A DNA stretch of 64,000 nucleotides from Paenibacillus_I sp035510375 (GTDB lineage Bacteria > Bacillota > Bacilli > Paenibacillales > Paenibacillaceae), in the NCBI RefSeq assembly GCF_035510375.1, contig NZ_DATKHG010000046.1; one strand, given 5' to 3'. This document shows positions 23,386 to 32,691 of the stretch, one piece after another (position 1 is the stretch's first letter; every line of letters starts with the position of its first letter). The notes under the pieces are model-generated. The model was not told the DNA's origin, ran no database searches, and saw only the letters and a list, made by a program, of their open reading frames with translations. The position numbers and the translations under genes are program-made.

Positions 23386-26300
23386 TTGAAGATCTTAATG
23401 GAGGCCTTTGCCGCCGACCGCGATGTGCAGAATGTGCTTTCCGGCTACAGGCAAGGAATGCGGGAGCAGATGGTATCCGGCTTGGCGGGCTCATCCCGGC
23501 AGGTGATGATCGCGGTGCTCAAGCGCGAGTTGGACCGACCGATGCTTGTGGTGACGCACAATATGTTTGCGGCGCAGAAAATCACGGAGGACTTGCAGGA
23601 ATGCCTGTCCCCGGATGAGGTGCTGCTGTACCCTGCGAACGAGCTCGTCGCCGCTGAAGCCGCGATCTCGAGTCCGGAGACGCTGGCCCAGCGGATGGAT
23701 GTGCTGATCCGTTTGTCGCAAGGCTACCGCGGGGTTGTCGTCGTGCCTTTCTCCGGCGTGCGGCGGTTTCTTCCGATACGCGAATTCATGAAGGAAGCGC
23801 AAATCCCGTTGAAAGTCGGCGGCACGATGCCGATGGAGTCATTCCTTCGCCGGATGGTGGAGCTTGGTTATGAGCGCGTCGACCGGGTGGAATCGAAGGG
23901 CGAGATGAGCGTGAGGGGCGGCATCGCGGATTTTTATCCGCTGACGTCTCCGTTCGCCTGCCGGGTAGAATGGTTCGACGACGAGGTCGATTCCATCCGC
24001 ACGTTCGATCCGGCCGATCAACGCTCGATCGACAAGCTTGACGCTTTCGTCGTGCCGCCCGCCAAGGAAGTGATGGCCGATGAGCGGAGGCAGCGGAATG
24101 CGGCGCAGCATGCGTCGGAGCTGCTGGAGAAGCAGCTGGAGAAAATGTCCGACCGGCTGGCGAAGGACCGGCTGCGCGAGGAGATCGGCGCCGAGATCGA
24201 GAAGCTGCGGCAGCAGGTTTATTTTCCGGAAATGTATAAGTATATCGCCTTGCTGTACCCCGAGCGCGAGACACTGTTCGACTACATGCCGCAGGACACG
24301 CTGCTCGTTATGGATGAGCCGACCCGGCTGATCGAAACGGCGAAGCAGCTGGAGCGTGACGAGTCCGAATGGGCCACGCATCTGCTGCAGAACGGCAAGT
24401 CGCTGCCCGGCTTCACGCTCGCCAAGGAAGGCGAAGAGGTATTGTACCACCGGCCTTTTCCGACGTTATTCCTGTCGCTGTTCCTGCGCCAGATTCCGCA
24501 TACCCAGCCGCAGAACATTCTGAACATCGTCAGCCGGGCGATGCAGGATTTCCACGGGCAGATGAATGTTCTGAAAGCCGAGATGGAACGGTGGCGCAAG
24601 GCGCACGCGAACGTCATCATGCTTGCGGGCAATACGGAACGGATGGAGCGGATGAAAAGGGTGCTGTTCGATTACGGCATCGAGCTGCCGGTCTTGATCG
24701 AGGGCAATCTGCAGAGCGGCTTTGAGCTGCCGTCGTCGCACCTGGTGGTCATCACCGAAGGGGAAATGTTCTCGAAGAAGCAGCGCAAAGCGGCGCGGCG
24801 CACCGACAAGAAGATGGACAATGCGGAACGGATCAAAAGCTATACCGAGCTGAAGGTCGGCGATTACGTCGTCCATCAGAACCACGGCATCGGCAAATAT
24901 ATGGGCATCGGTACGCTTGAGATCGGCGGCATTCATAAAGACTACCTTCATATTCTGTATGCCGGCGGGGATAAGCTGTCCGTGCCGATCGACCAGATCG
25001 ACCTGATCCAGAAATATGTCGGCTCCGAGGACAAGGAGCCGAAGGTTTACAAGCTCGGCGGCAGCGAATGGACCAGGGTCAAGAACAAGGCCCGCTCGTC
25101 CGTGCAGGATATCGCCGACGACCTGATCAAATTGTACGCGGAGCGTCAGGCCGCCGTGGGCTTCGGCTTCCAGAAGGATACGCCGTACCAGCAGGAGTTC
25201 GAGGCGATGTTCCCGTATGACGAGACGAGGGACCAGCTGCGGGCGATTGAGGAAATCAAGAAGGATATGGAAATCCCGAGGCCGATGGACCGGCTGCTCT
25301 GCGGCGACGTCGGCTACGGCAAAACCGAAGTGGCGATCCGCGCGGCGTTCAAGGCGGCGATCGAGGGCAAGCAGGTGGCCGTCCTCGTGCCGACGACGAT
25401 TCTCGCGCAGCAGCATTACGAAACGTTCCGTGAACGCTTTTCCGGTTACCCGTTCAATATTCAGGTATTGAGCCGATTCCGGTCGCGCAAGGAACAGAAC
25501 GGGACGATGAAGGGACTCAAGGCCGGCACGGTGGACGTCGTGATCGGCACGCACCGGCTGCTCTCGCAGGATATCGTGTTTAAGGATTTGGGTCTGCTGA
25601 TCGTCGATGAGGAGCAGCGTTTCGGCGTCTCCCATAAGGAGAAGCTGAAGAAGCTGAAAACGAATGTCGACGTGCTGACGCTGACGGCGACGCCGATTCC
25701 GCGAACCCTGCATATGTCGATGCTCGGCGTGCGGGACCTGTCGGTCATCGAGACGCCGCCGGAAAACCGGTTCCCGGTTCAGACTTATGTCGTCGAATAC
25801 AGTCCGTCTCTCGTCCGGGAAGCGATCGAGCGCGAGCTGGCCCGCGGCGGTCAGGTGTATTATCTGTACAACCGGGTCCAAGGCATCTATCAGATGGCGG
25901 AACAGATTACGGCGCTGGTGCCGGATGCGAGAGTGGCGGTCGGGCACGGGCAAATGTCGGAGCAGGAACTGGAGAAAACGATCCTCGATTTCCTGGACGG
26001 TGAATCGGACGTGCTCGTCAGTACGAGCATCATCGAGACGGGCGTCGATATTCCGAACGTCAATACGCTCATTGTGCACGATGCGGACAAGATGGGCTTG
26101 TCCCAGCTTTATCAGCTGCGGGGACGCGTCGGCCGTTCGAACCGGATCGCCTACGCTTACTTCACCTATCAGCGGGACAAGGTGCTTACAGAGGTGGCGG
26201 AGAAAAGATTGCAATCGATCAAGGAATTCACCGAGCTGGGCTCGGGCTTCAAGATTGCGATGCGCGATTTATCCATCCGCGGCGCCGGCAATTTGCTGGG

Positions 26301-26919
26301 CGCGGAGCAGCACGGCTTCATCGCGTCGGTCGGCTTCGATCTGTACTCGCAGATGCTCGCCGACGAGATCGCCAAACGCAAGTCGGAGATGTACGGCGAG
26401 GCCGCGGCGCCGGTCAAGGAGACGAACACGCAGATCGATCTCGGCATGGACGCGTACCTGCCGTCCGATTATATTTACGACAGCATCCAGAAAATCGAAA
26501 TCTACAAGAAGGTCGCGGTCATCCGCACGGTGGAAGAGACCGAAGATCTGCGCGAAGAATTGACCGACCGGTTCGGCGATCCGCCGGAAGCGGTCGACCA
26601 TTTGCTGGCCGTCGCCAGATTTAAAGGGTATGGCCGCGAATACGGCATCGAGCTGATTTCCCAGCGCGGAGAGGATCTCGTGCTGAAGTTCGCGCAGACA
26701 GAGGCGTCGAGAATGGATACGAAAAAGGTCGACCGGCTGTGCCAGGCTTTCGAGAACCGTTTCGGCCGCTCGTTCGCTTCCGACGGCGTCACCCCGCTGA
26801 TCCAGCTTCGGGGCAAAGGATTGGCCGATTCGGCAAAATTGGAAATGCTTGAGCGGTTTCTGGTACAATATAGAGAAGCTCTTAAACTGAAAGGGGAACT
26901 ACAAGATGTTGTTCAATAA
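23386..26919 (+). CDS. mfd: Transcription-repair coupling factor Mfd
   Basis: About 1,177 aa. Mfd removes RNA polymerase stalled at lesions and recruits UvrA. The UvrB-like N-terminal region, the CarD-like RNA polymerase interaction domain starting near GDYVVHQNHGIGKYMGI, and the RecG-like helicase motor are all present: Walker A in CGDVGYGKTEVAIRAAFKA, DEEQ box in IVDEEQRFGV, and TATPIPRTLHM. The TRCF C-terminal domain follows. The start is taken as TTG 23386 behind AAAGTGGGTG; GTG 23371 in the same frame is possible. The 3' end overlaps the foldase gene by 14 bases. Confidence 0.95.
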   Translation: MKILMEAFAADRDVQNVLSGYRQGMREQMVSGLAGSSRQVMIAVLKRELDRPMLVVTHNMFAAQKITEDLQECLSPDEVLLYPANELVAAEAAISSPETLAQRMDVLIRLSQGYRGVVVVPFSGVRRFLPIREFMKEAQIPLKVGGTMPMESFLRRMVELGYERVDRVESKGEMSVRGGIADFYPLTSPFACRVEWFDDEVDSIRTFDPADQRSIDKLDAFVVPPAKEVMADERRQRNAAQHASELLEKQLEKMSDRLAKDRLREEIGAEIEKLRQQVYFPEMYKYIALLYPERETLFDYMPQDTLLVMDEPTRLIETAKQLERDESEWATHLLQNGKSLPGFTLAKEGEEVLYHRPFPTLFLSLFLRQIPHTQPQNILNIVSRAMQDFHGQMNVLKAEMERWRKAHANVIMLAGNTERMERMKRVLFDYGIELPVLIEGNLQSGFELPSSHLVVITEGEMFSKKQRKAARRTDKKMDNAERIKSYTELKVGDYVVHQNHGIGKYMGIGTLEIGGIHKDYLHILYAGGDKLSVPIDQIDLIQKYVGSEDKEPKVYKLGGSEWTRVKNKARSSVQDIADDLIKLYAERQAAVGFGFQKDTPYQQEFEAMFPYDETRDQLRAIEEIKKDMEIPRPMDRLLCGDVGYGKTEVAIRAAFKAAIEGKQVAVLVPTTILAQQHYETFRERFSGYPFNIQVLSRFRSRKEQNGTMKGLKAGTVDVVIGTHRLLSQDIVFKDLGLLIVDEEQRFGVSHKEKLKKLKTNVDVLTLTATPIPRTLHMSMLGVRDLSVIETPPENRFPVQTYVVEYSPSLVREAIERELARGGQVYYLYNRVQGIYQMAEQITALVPDARVAVGHGQMSEQELEKTILDFLDGESDVLVSTSIIETGVDIPNVNTLIVHDADKMGLSQLYQLRGRVGRSNRIAYAYFTYQRDKVLTEVAEKRLQSIKEFTELGSGFKIAMRDLSIRGAGNLLGAEQHGFIASVGFDLYSQMLADEIAKRKSEMYGEAAAPVKETNTQIDLGMDAYLPSDYIYDSIQKIEIYKKVAVIRTVEETEDLREELTDRFGDPPEAVDHLLAVARFKGYGREYGIELISQRGEDLVLKFAQTEASRMDTKKVDRLCQAFENRFGRSFASDGVTPLIQLRGKGLADSAKLEMLERFLVQYREALKLKGELQDVVQ

Positions 26920-28087
26920 TCGCAAATCGGCATGGCAACGCGGCATGCTGCTGCTGTTGGCGGCCGTGCTCGTCATGACGGCGGCGGCTGCTTGCGGCAA
27001 GGGCCAGAAGGAAGAAGGCGCCGCCGCACCGGGCAGCGACGACGAGAAGACCGTGGCGACCTACAAAGACGGCGGCAAGGTGGCGGAGACGGAATTCAAC
27101 AAATATGTCACGCTTATGGAGATCACCAACCCGCAGACCGCTATGTATTTGTCCATTCCGCAATTCAAGGAGCAGGAGCTTCAGCGTTATATCGTATATA
27201 AGGAGTTTTCCAAGCAAGCGACGGATGAAGAACAGAAAGCGGCCAAGGAAGAGGCCGATAATTTCAAGGGCGAGCTGGATAAAGCGTTGGGCGCGGAGAC
27301 AGGCAAATCGTTGAAGGATAAAATGGCGGAGACGAAGCTGACGACCGCGGAATCGGCGAGCTTCGCCGAAGTGATGATCGCCGCCGGCAAGGTGATCGAG
27401 AAGAAGTCGAAGGAGCTTGAAGGCACAATCAAGGAAGAGGACGTGAAGGCCGAGTTCAACAAGGCCCCTGCGGACTATAATACGGTTACGCTGCGCCATG
27501 TTCTGGTCGCTTTGTCCGATTCGGCGACGGGCAAAGAGCTGCGCACCGAAGCGGAAGCGTTGAAGCGGGCGCAGGAAGTGAAGAAGAAGCTTGACGCGGG
27601 CGGGGATTGGAACGCGATTGCGAAGGAATATTCAGACGATCCCGGCTCGAAGGACAACGGCGGCGCTTACGAGCCGACGCAAGCCCGTAAATGGGTTGCG
27701 GCCTTTAAAGAAGCGGCCAATACGCAGAAGATCGGCGTAATCGGCGAGCCGGTGAAGACGGAATACGGCTATCATGTCATGAAGGTCGAGAAGCGCGAGG
27801 TGGCGGCGTTCGAGAAGCTCTCCGAGGAAACGAAGAGTGAGCTGAAGCAGACACTGCTGGCGCCGAAGCTGAACGAGTTCATGCAAACCGAGCAGGACAA
27901 GCTGGAGATCAAGACGAATCTTCCGCAAGAGGCGCCTCAAACCGAAGGCGGCGCTACGAACGGCGGAGCGACGGATGGCGGAGGCGGAGGCGGAGCGACT
28001 GGCAATGACGCAGCCGGCAACGGTGCGGCGAACGAAGGTGCCGCAACCGATGCCGGCGCGAAGAATGAGGGCAATACAGCCAAATAA
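26906..28087 (+). CDS. prsA: PrsA-like foldase lipoprotein (parvulin-type PPIase)
   Basis: 393 aa. A signal peptide ends in a lipobox with Cys31 (TAAAAC), so the mature protein is anchored to the outer face of the membrane. The parvulin peptidyl-prolyl isomerase domain lies at about residues 190-300 (VTLRHVLVALSDS, AKEYSDDPGSKDNGGAYEP, VKTEYGYHVMKVEKRE). It would help fold secreted proteins. The C-terminal 60 residues are a Gly/Asn/Ala-rich low-complexity tail with imperfect GGATNGGATDGG repeats, likely a flexible spacer. ATG 26906 overlaps the end of mfd and follows AAGGGGAA. Confidence 0.9.
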   Translation: MLFNNRKSAWQRGMLLLLAAVLVMTAAAACGKGQKEEGAAAPGSDDEKTVATYKDGGKVAETEFNKYVTLMEITNPQTAMYLSIPQFKEQELQRYIVYKEFSKQATDEEQKAAKEEADNFKGELDKALGAETGKSLKDKMAETKLTTAESASFAEVMIAAGKVIEKKSKELEGTIKEEDVKAEFNKAPADYNTVTLRHVLVALSDSATGKELRTEAEALKRAQEVKKKLDAGGDWNAIAKEYSDDPGSKDNGGAYEPTQARKWVAAFKEAANTQKIGVIGEPVKTEYGYHVMKVEKREVAAFEKLSEETKSELKQTLLAPKLNEFMQTEQDKLEIKTNLPQEAPQTEGGATNGGATDGGGGGGATGNDAAGNGAANEGAATDAGAKNEGNTAK

Positions 28088-28108
28088 AGCTGCGGCTTGA
28101 TTCGGGAC

Positions 28109-28138
28109 AACCCGGGGGATATTTCCTCCGGGTTTTTT
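28109..28138 (+). terminator. Terminator after the foldase gene
   Basis: AACCCGGGGGA pairs with TCCTCCGGGTT around a short loop, followed by TTTT. It marks the end of the core block and the left edge of the nitrogen module. Confidence 0.85.
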
Positions 28139-28270
28139 CAATTAAGGTTCCATTTACAGGGGGACAACCCAAGTTTGATATCCGCTATTCCGACTTTACG
28201 TTATTATTTATGACATATGGGTGTTCGAAACCTCTATTCTCAGGCTTATAAACCTACTTTTACGCCTATT

Positions 28271-28287
28271 TGCGAGTAAAACTAACA
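28271..28287. promoter_or_regulatory. Second GlnR/TnrA-like box upstream of urtA
   Basis: The 17 bases fit TGTNAN7TNACA with one mismatch (C for T at position 3). The centre is 74 bases upstream of the perfect box at 28345-28361. Paired sites at such distances occur at GlnR-controlled promoters in Bacillales. Confidence 0.45.
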
Positions 28288-28344
28288 TGAAATCTAATAA
28301 ACCACAGTATAAATCTTGAGAATCAGGACTCGATCAGCATATTG

Positions 28345-28361
28345 TGTAAACTATATTGACA
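28345..28361. promoter_or_regulatory. GlnR/TnrA box overlapping the urtA -35
   Basis: The 17 bases match TGTNAN7TNACA completely, and the right half is the -35 TTGACA itself. Overlap with the -35 would suit repression by GlnR during nitrogen sufficiency. GlnR and TnrA share this motif, so the protein involved is inference. Confidence 0.75.
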
Positions 28362-28384
28362 TAAACCATACATCGACCTATAAT
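28356..28384 (+). promoter_or_regulatory. Consensus sigma-A promoter of urtABCDE
   Basis: Perfect TTGACA (28356-28361), 17-base spacer and perfect TATAAT (28379-28384). A CGAACG/CGTTCG inverted repeat (28393-28398, 28421-28426) lies in the leader. The 28139-28454 stretch holds no gene and is AT-rich. Confidence 0.85.
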
Positions 28385-28454
28385 CAAAACAACGAACGAT
28401 AAAACAAAAATACATACAAACGTTCGGGAAAAGTAAATTTTGGGGAGTGGGAGA

Positions 28455-29735
28455 ATGAAGAAATCGGTTTGGTCCAGTGTTTTGCTTGTACTTCTTGCGC
28501 TCAGCATGGTGCTGGCGGCATGCGGGGCGAATAACAACAGCAAGCCTGCAAGCGGCGGCGGGACGAACACGGCGGCGGAAGGCGGCGATACGGGTGCGGC
28601 CGGCGAAGCGGAAGGCGGGGAGATCAAGGTCGGGATTCTTCATTCGCTCAGCGGCACGATGGCGATCAGCGAAGTGTCGGTGAAAGACGCCGAGATGATG
28701 GCGATCGAAGAGATCAACGCCAAGGGCGGCGTGCTCGGCAAGAAGCTGGTGCCGGTCGTGGAGGACGGCGCTTCCGACTGGCCGACTTTCGCGGAGAAAG
28801 CGCGCAAGCTGATTTCCGAAGACAAGGTGGCGACGGTGTTCGGCGGATGGACGTCCGCAAGCCGCAAAGCGATGCTGCCGGTGTTCGAGGAACTGAACGG
28901 GCTGCTGTGGTACCCGGTCCAGTACGAGGGGCTTGAGTCGTCCCCGAACATTTTCTACACGGGCGCAACGACGAACCAGCAGATCGTGCCTTCGGTCACT
29001 TGGCTGCTGGAGAACCGGGGCAAGAAGTTTTTCCTGCTTGGCTCCGACTACGTGTTTCCGCGCACGGCCAACAAAATCATCAAGGAGCAGCTGAAGGCCG
29101 AGGGCGGCGAGCTGGTGGGCGAGGAATATACTCCGCTGGGCCATACGGATTACAGCACGCTGATCAGCAAAATTAAAGAAGCGGATCCGGATATCGTGTA
29201 CAACACGCTTAACGGCGACAGCAACGTGGCTTTCTTCAAGCAGCTGAAGGACGCCGGCATTACGGCGAAGGACCTGACGACGCTGTCGGTTTCGGTGGCG
29301 GAGGAAGAGATTCGCGGCATCGGCGCGGACGTGCTCGAGGGCCAGCTGGCGGCCTGGAATTACTATCAAACGACCGACACGCCGGAGAACAAAACGTTCG
29401 TTGAAAATTACAAGAAAGCCTACGGCGAAGACCGCGTAACGGCCGATCCGATCGAAGCGGGTTACATTGCGGTATACCTGTGGGCGGCAGCCGTGGAGAA
29501 AGCGGGCACGACGGACGTGGCGGCGGTGAAGGAAGCGGCCAAAGGCCTCGAATTCAACGCACCGGAAGGCAAGGTCACGATCGACGGCGAAACCCAGCAT
29601 ATTTATAAAACGGTCCGGATCGGCGAGGTGCAGGCTGACGGCCAGTTCAAGGAAGTGTTCGCGACGGACGGACCGGTGAAGCCGGATCCTTATCTTAAAG
29701 GCTACGAGTGGGCGGCTAGCCTAAGCGCCGAGTAA
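28455..29735 (+). CDS. urtA: Urea ABC transporter substrate-binding lipoprotein UrtA
   Basis: 426 aa. The signal peptide ends in a lipobox (VLAAC near residue 23), followed by a Gly/Ser/Asn-rich linker, so the protein is tethered outside the membrane. The mature part is a type I periplasmic-binding fold of the branched-chain amino acid/urea group, with IKVGILHSLSGTMAISE near its start and TVFGGWTSASRKAMLPVFE, a stretch typical of UrtA/FmdD proteins. ATG 28455 follows GGGGAGTGGGAG. It is the first gene of a five-gene urt set and is expected to be nitrogen-regulated. Urea is the likely ligand; short-chain amides are possible. Confidence 0.9.
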   Translation: MKKSVWSSVLLVLLALSMVLAACGANNNSKPASGGGTNTAAEGGDTGAAGEAEGGEIKVGILHSLSGTMAISEVSVKDAEMMAIEEINAKGGVLGKKLVPVVEDGASDWPTFAEKARKLISEDKVATVFGGWTSASRKAMLPVFEELNGLLWYPVQYEGLESSPNIFYTGATTNQQIVPSVTWLLENRGKKFFLLGSDYVFPRTANKIIKEQLKAEGGELVGEEYTPLGHTDYSTLISKIKEADPDIVYNTLNGDSNVAFFKQLKDAGITAKDLTTLSVSVAEEEIRGIGADVLEGQLAAWNYYQTTDTPENKTFVENYKKAYGEDRVTADPIEAGYIAVYLWAAAVEKAGTTDVAAVKEAAKGLEFNAPEGKVTIDGETQHIYKTVRIGEVQADGQFKEVFATDGPVKPDPYLKGYEWAASLSAE

Positions 29736-29775
29736 CGGCGCGCACAATCCATCGAATCATCATCGCAGCACCTTT

Positions 29776-29813
29776 CGGAGGCGAAGCATGAGACAGAGAG
29801 CATGCCGCCTCCG
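29776..29813 (+). repeat. Stable hairpin in the urtA-urtB spacer (first)
   Basis: CGGAGGCG (29776-29783) pairs with CGCCTCCG (29806-29813), and GCATG (29786-29790) with CATGC (29801-29805). This 13-bp stem contains a GGAGG-type ribosome site and an ATG at 29788 that is in frame with urtB. It may protect urtA mRNA from decay or mask that upstream start. Confidence 0.6.
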
Positions 29814-29832
29814 GCTATCATACCAGGGTCGG

Positions 29833-29872
29833 AGCAGAGGAAGTGTTCGAGCCGTCGGATGCTTCCTTTGCT
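29833..29872 (+). repeat. Second hairpin in the urtA-urtB spacer
   Basis: AGCA-G-AGGAAG (29833-29843) pairs with CTTCCT-T-TGCT (29862-29872), 10 of 11 positions. There is no U-tract. It stands 18 bases before the urtB ribosome site. Confidence 0.5.
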
Positions 29873-29901
29873 GTTCCCTCAAGCGGCAAAGGGGTGGATT
29901 T

Positions 29902-30810
29902 ATGGACGTTACGATTCTGCAGATGTTCAACGGACTCAGCGTGAGCTCGATTCTGCTGCTCATCGCGCTGGGGCTGGCGATTACATTCGGCCTGATGAAC
30001 GTCATCAACATGGCGCACGGCGAATTGATCATGATCGGCGCCTATGCGACGTACGTGACGCAAAACCTTTTCAAAGACCTGTTTCCGGAAGCGATGTTCG
30101 GCTGGTATTTCGTCTTGTCGATTCCTGTAAGCTTTCTGGTCGCTTTTCTGTTCGGCCTGCTGCTCGAGTATTCGCTCATCCGTTTTCTGTACGGAAGGCC
30201 GCTCGACAGCCTGCTGGCCACCTGGGGGGTGGCGCTGGCGCTGCAGCAGCTTGCGCGCACGATTTTCGGAGCTCCGAACGTGGCTGTCACCAGTCCCGAA
30301 TGGCTGAACGGCGGGCTGGCGCTGACGGACGGCCTTGTTTTGCCGTATAAGCGGCTGTTCATCATCGGCCTAGTGGCGGTCACGCTGTTCGTCATGTACC
30401 TGTACATTTACCGCAGCCATGCGGGCCGCCGGATGCGCGCCGTCATGCAGAACCGCGACATGGCCGCCTGTCTCGGCGTGTCGACACGCCGGGTAGACGC
30501 GCTTACGTTCGCCATCGGCTCGGGCATCGCCGGCATTGCCGGCAGCGCGCTGACGCTGATGGGGCCGATCGGCCCTTCGCTCGGCACGTATTACATCGTC
30601 GACGCGTTCATGGTCGTCGTGCTGGGAGGGGTCGGCAAGCTGGTCGGCACCGTGTTCGGAGCCGTCGGAATCGGGCTGACGAATACGCTGTTCGAATACT
30701 GGACGACCGCCTCGCTCGGCAAGGTGCTCGTATTTCTGTGCATCGTGGCGTTCCTGCAATGGAAGCCGAAAGGGCTTGTGGCGATGCGGACACGTTCACT
30801 CGACTCATGA
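29902..30810 (+). CDS. urtB: Urea ABC transporter permease UrtB
   Basis: 302 aa LivH-type inner membrane permease with about eight hydrophobic segments. The conserved start ILQMFNGLSVSSILLLIALG and NVINMAHGELIMIGAY (about residues 33-48) are typical of urea/amide branch permeases, and VVLGGVGKLVGTVFGA near residue 240 is the standard LivH signature. ATG 29902 follows GGGGTGG. An in-frame ATG at 29788 with GGAGG would add 38 basic residues, but that start sits inside a hairpin. It works with UrtC and the two ATPases. Confidence 0.9.
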   Translation: MDVTILQMFNGLSVSSILLLIALGLAITFGLMNVINMAHGELIMIGAYATYVTQNLFKDLFPEAMFGWYFVLSIPVSFLVAFLFGLLLEYSLIRFLYGRPLDSLLATWGVALALQQLARTIFGAPNVAVTSPEWLNGGLALTDGLVLPYKRLFIIGLVAVTLFVMYLYIYRSHAGRRMRAVMQNRDMAACLGVSTRRVDALTFAIGSGIAGIAGSALTLMGPIGPSLGTYYIVDAFMVVVLGGVGKLVGTVFGAVGIGLTNTLFEYWTTASLGKVLVFLCIVAFLQWKPKGLVAMRTRSLDS

Positions 30811-30845
30811 CCCAGGCGCGACAAACGAAGAAGAGGTGATGCAGC

Positions 30846-31943
30846 TTGCAACGGCAAATGCAAATGCGAACGATGACGCCGCGGCGCATCTATGTGCTGA
30901 TCGGCTACGCGGCGGCGGCTATCGCGCTGTTCAGCGCGCCGCTGTATTTGAGCGATTTCCGGCTGAACCTGCTGGCCAAATTTCTGGCGTTCGCGATCGT
31001 GGCGCTGGGACTGGATCTCATATGGGGCTACACCGGCATTCTCAGTCTGGGCCACGGCGTGTTCTTCGGGCTCGGCGCCTATGCGATGGCGATGTATCTG
31101 AAGCTGGAGGCGAGCGGCGGCAAGCTGCCGGACTTCATGAACTGGAGCGGCCTCACGGATCTGCCCTGGTTCTGGAAGCCGTTCGAGAGCTTCGGCTTTG
31201 CGGTTGCGGCCGGCGTGCTGCTGCCCGCCCTGCTCGCGCTTGTGCTCGGATTTTTCACCTTCCGGAACCGGATCAAGGGCGTCTACTTCACGATCCTGAC
31301 CCAGGCGCTCGTCATTATTGCGACGACGCTGTTCGTCGGGCAGCAGGCTTACACGGGCGGCACGAACGGCGTGACGGGCTTCAGCACGATTCTGGGCGAA
31401 TCGCTCGGCAAGGCGGAAACGAAGCAAACCTTGTATTTCGCAACGGTCATCGCGCTGCTCGCCGCTTTCGTTCTGTGCCGGTATATCGTGGGGAGCCGGT
31501 TCGGCCGCGTCCTGCGGGCGATCCGCGACGGCGAGAACCGGACGCGGTTCATCGGCTACGATCCGGCCGTGTACCAGATGCTCGTTTTTTGCGTATCCGC
31601 CGCCCTGGCGGGACTTGCGGGCATGCTGTTCGTCCTGCACGTCGGCATTATATCGCCCTCGATGATGGGCATCGTCCCTTCGATCGAGATGGTGCTTTGG
31701 GTGGCGATCGGAGGCCGCGGGACGCTGGTCGGCGCCGCGCTCGGCGCGATTCTGATGAACGCCGCCAAAAGCACGTTCAGCGAATCGTATCCGGAGCTGT
31801 GGACGCTGTTCCTTGGCTTGCTGTTCGTCGTCGTTGTCGTCTTTCTGCCCAAGGGTTTGGCGGGACTGTTCCCGCACATCAAGTTCCGCAAAAGGAGGGG
31901 GCCGGAGCATGAAGGAGAAGGCGTCCGTTATTCTGCATTGTAA
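30846..31943 (+). CDS. urtC: Urea ABC transporter permease UrtC
   Basis: 365 aa LivM-type permease, partner of UrtB. Eight or more hydrophobic segments are visible. GYTGILSLGHGVFFGLGAYA (about residues 60-79) and YTGGTNGVTGF are typical of UrtC, and VAIGGRGTLVGAALGA is the conserved C-terminal motif. The start is TTG 30846 behind AGAGGTGAT. Its last 35 bases overlap the start of urtD, which implies coupled translation. Confidence 0.9.
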   Translation: MQRQMQMRTMTPRRIYVLIGYAAAAIALFSAPLYLSDFRLNLLAKFLAFAIVALGLDLIWGYTGILSLGHGVFFGLGAYAMAMYLKLEASGGKLPDFMNWSGLTDLPWFWKPFESFGFAVAAGVLLPALLALVLGFFTFRNRIKGVYFTILTQALVIIATTLFVGQQAYTGGTNGVTGFSTILGESLGKAETKQTLYFATVIALLAAFVLCRYIVGSRFGRVLRAIRDGENRTRFIGYDPAVYQMLVFCVSAALAGLAGMLFVLHVGIISPSMMGIVPSIEMVLWVAIGGRGTLVGAALGAILMNAAKSTFSESYPELWTLFLGLLFVVVVVFLPKGLAGLFPHIKFRKRRGPEHEGEGVRYSAL

Positions 31944-32691
31944 CGATGTGACGGTTGAGTTCGACGGCTTCAAAGCCGTGCAAGGGATGGACTTCGAGCT
32001 GAAGCGGGGGGAGCTTCGCTTCCTGATCGGGCCGAACGGCGCCGGCAAGACGACGATGCTCGACGTCATCTGCGGCAAAGTGAAGCCCGCGGCCGGCAAG
32101 GTGCTGTTCAAGGGCACCGTCGACATTACGCGGAAAAAGGAGCACGCGATCGCGGCGCTCGGCATCGGCCGCAAATTCCAGACGCCGTCGATTTTTCACA
32201 CGCTGACGGTATTCGAGAACCTCGAAATTGCGATGAGCCAGAACCGGGGCGTGTTTGCGACGCTGCGGGCGAAGATGCGAAGCGGGGACCGCGAGCGGAT
32301 CATGAACCAGCTCGCGATGATCGGCCTGGAGCCGAAGGCGGATTGGCGGGCGGGACGCTTGTCCCACGGCGAGAAGCAGTGGCTGGAGATCGGCATGATG
32401 CTGCTGCAGGAGCCGGAAATTTTGCTGCTCGACGAACCGGTTGCGGGCATGACGGATAAGGAAACCGACAAGACGGGCGAGCTGCTTCACGTTATTGCGA
32501 AGAAGCGTTCGGTCGTCGTCGTCGAGCATGACATGGAGTTCGTGCGGAATTTTGCGAGCAAGGTAACGGTTATGCATGAAGGCAAGCTGCTGAAGGAAGG
32601 CTCCATGGACGAGGTGCAGGGAGACGACCGGGTGGCGGAAGTGTATCTGGGCAAAAGGCGGGATGCGGATGTTGGCCGTACGACAGCTTGA
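31909..32691 (+). CDS. urtD: Urea ABC transporter ATPase UrtD
   Basis: 260 aa LivG-type ATPase. Walker A GPNGAGKTT (about residues 40-48), signature LSHGEKQWLEIGMML (the LSHGE form is usual in UrtD), Walker B ILLLDEPVAGM and the switch histidine in VVVVEHDMEFVR are all intact. ATG 31909 has AAAGGAGGGG 8 bases upstream. It overlaps urtC by 35 and urtE by 23 bases, so the four genes after urtA form a tight unit. Confidence 0.93.
   Translation: MKEKASVILHCNDVTVEFDGFKAVQGMDFELKRGELRFLIGPNGAGKTTMLDVICGKVKPAAGKVLFKGTVDITRKKEHAIAALGIGRKFQTPSIFHTLTVFENLEIAMSQNRGVFATLRAKMRSGDRERIMNQLAMIGLEPKADWRAGRLSHGEKQWLEIGMMLLQEPEILLLDEPVAGMTDKETDKTGELLHVIAKKRSVVVVEHDMEFVRNFASKVTVMHEGKLLKEGSMDEVQGDDRVAEVYLGKRRDADVGRTTA

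Noticed and set aside
24466..26214. 582-codon open frame on the minus strand
   Set aside because: It is the antisense shadow of mfd in GC-rich DNA; composition is Arg/His/Leu-rich and no ribosome site was seen.
28323..29600. 425-codon minus-strand open frame
   Set aside because: Antisense of urtA; no family features.
30591..32174. 527-codon minus-strand open frame
   Set aside because: Antisense of urtB/urtC/urtD; low-complexity basic composition.
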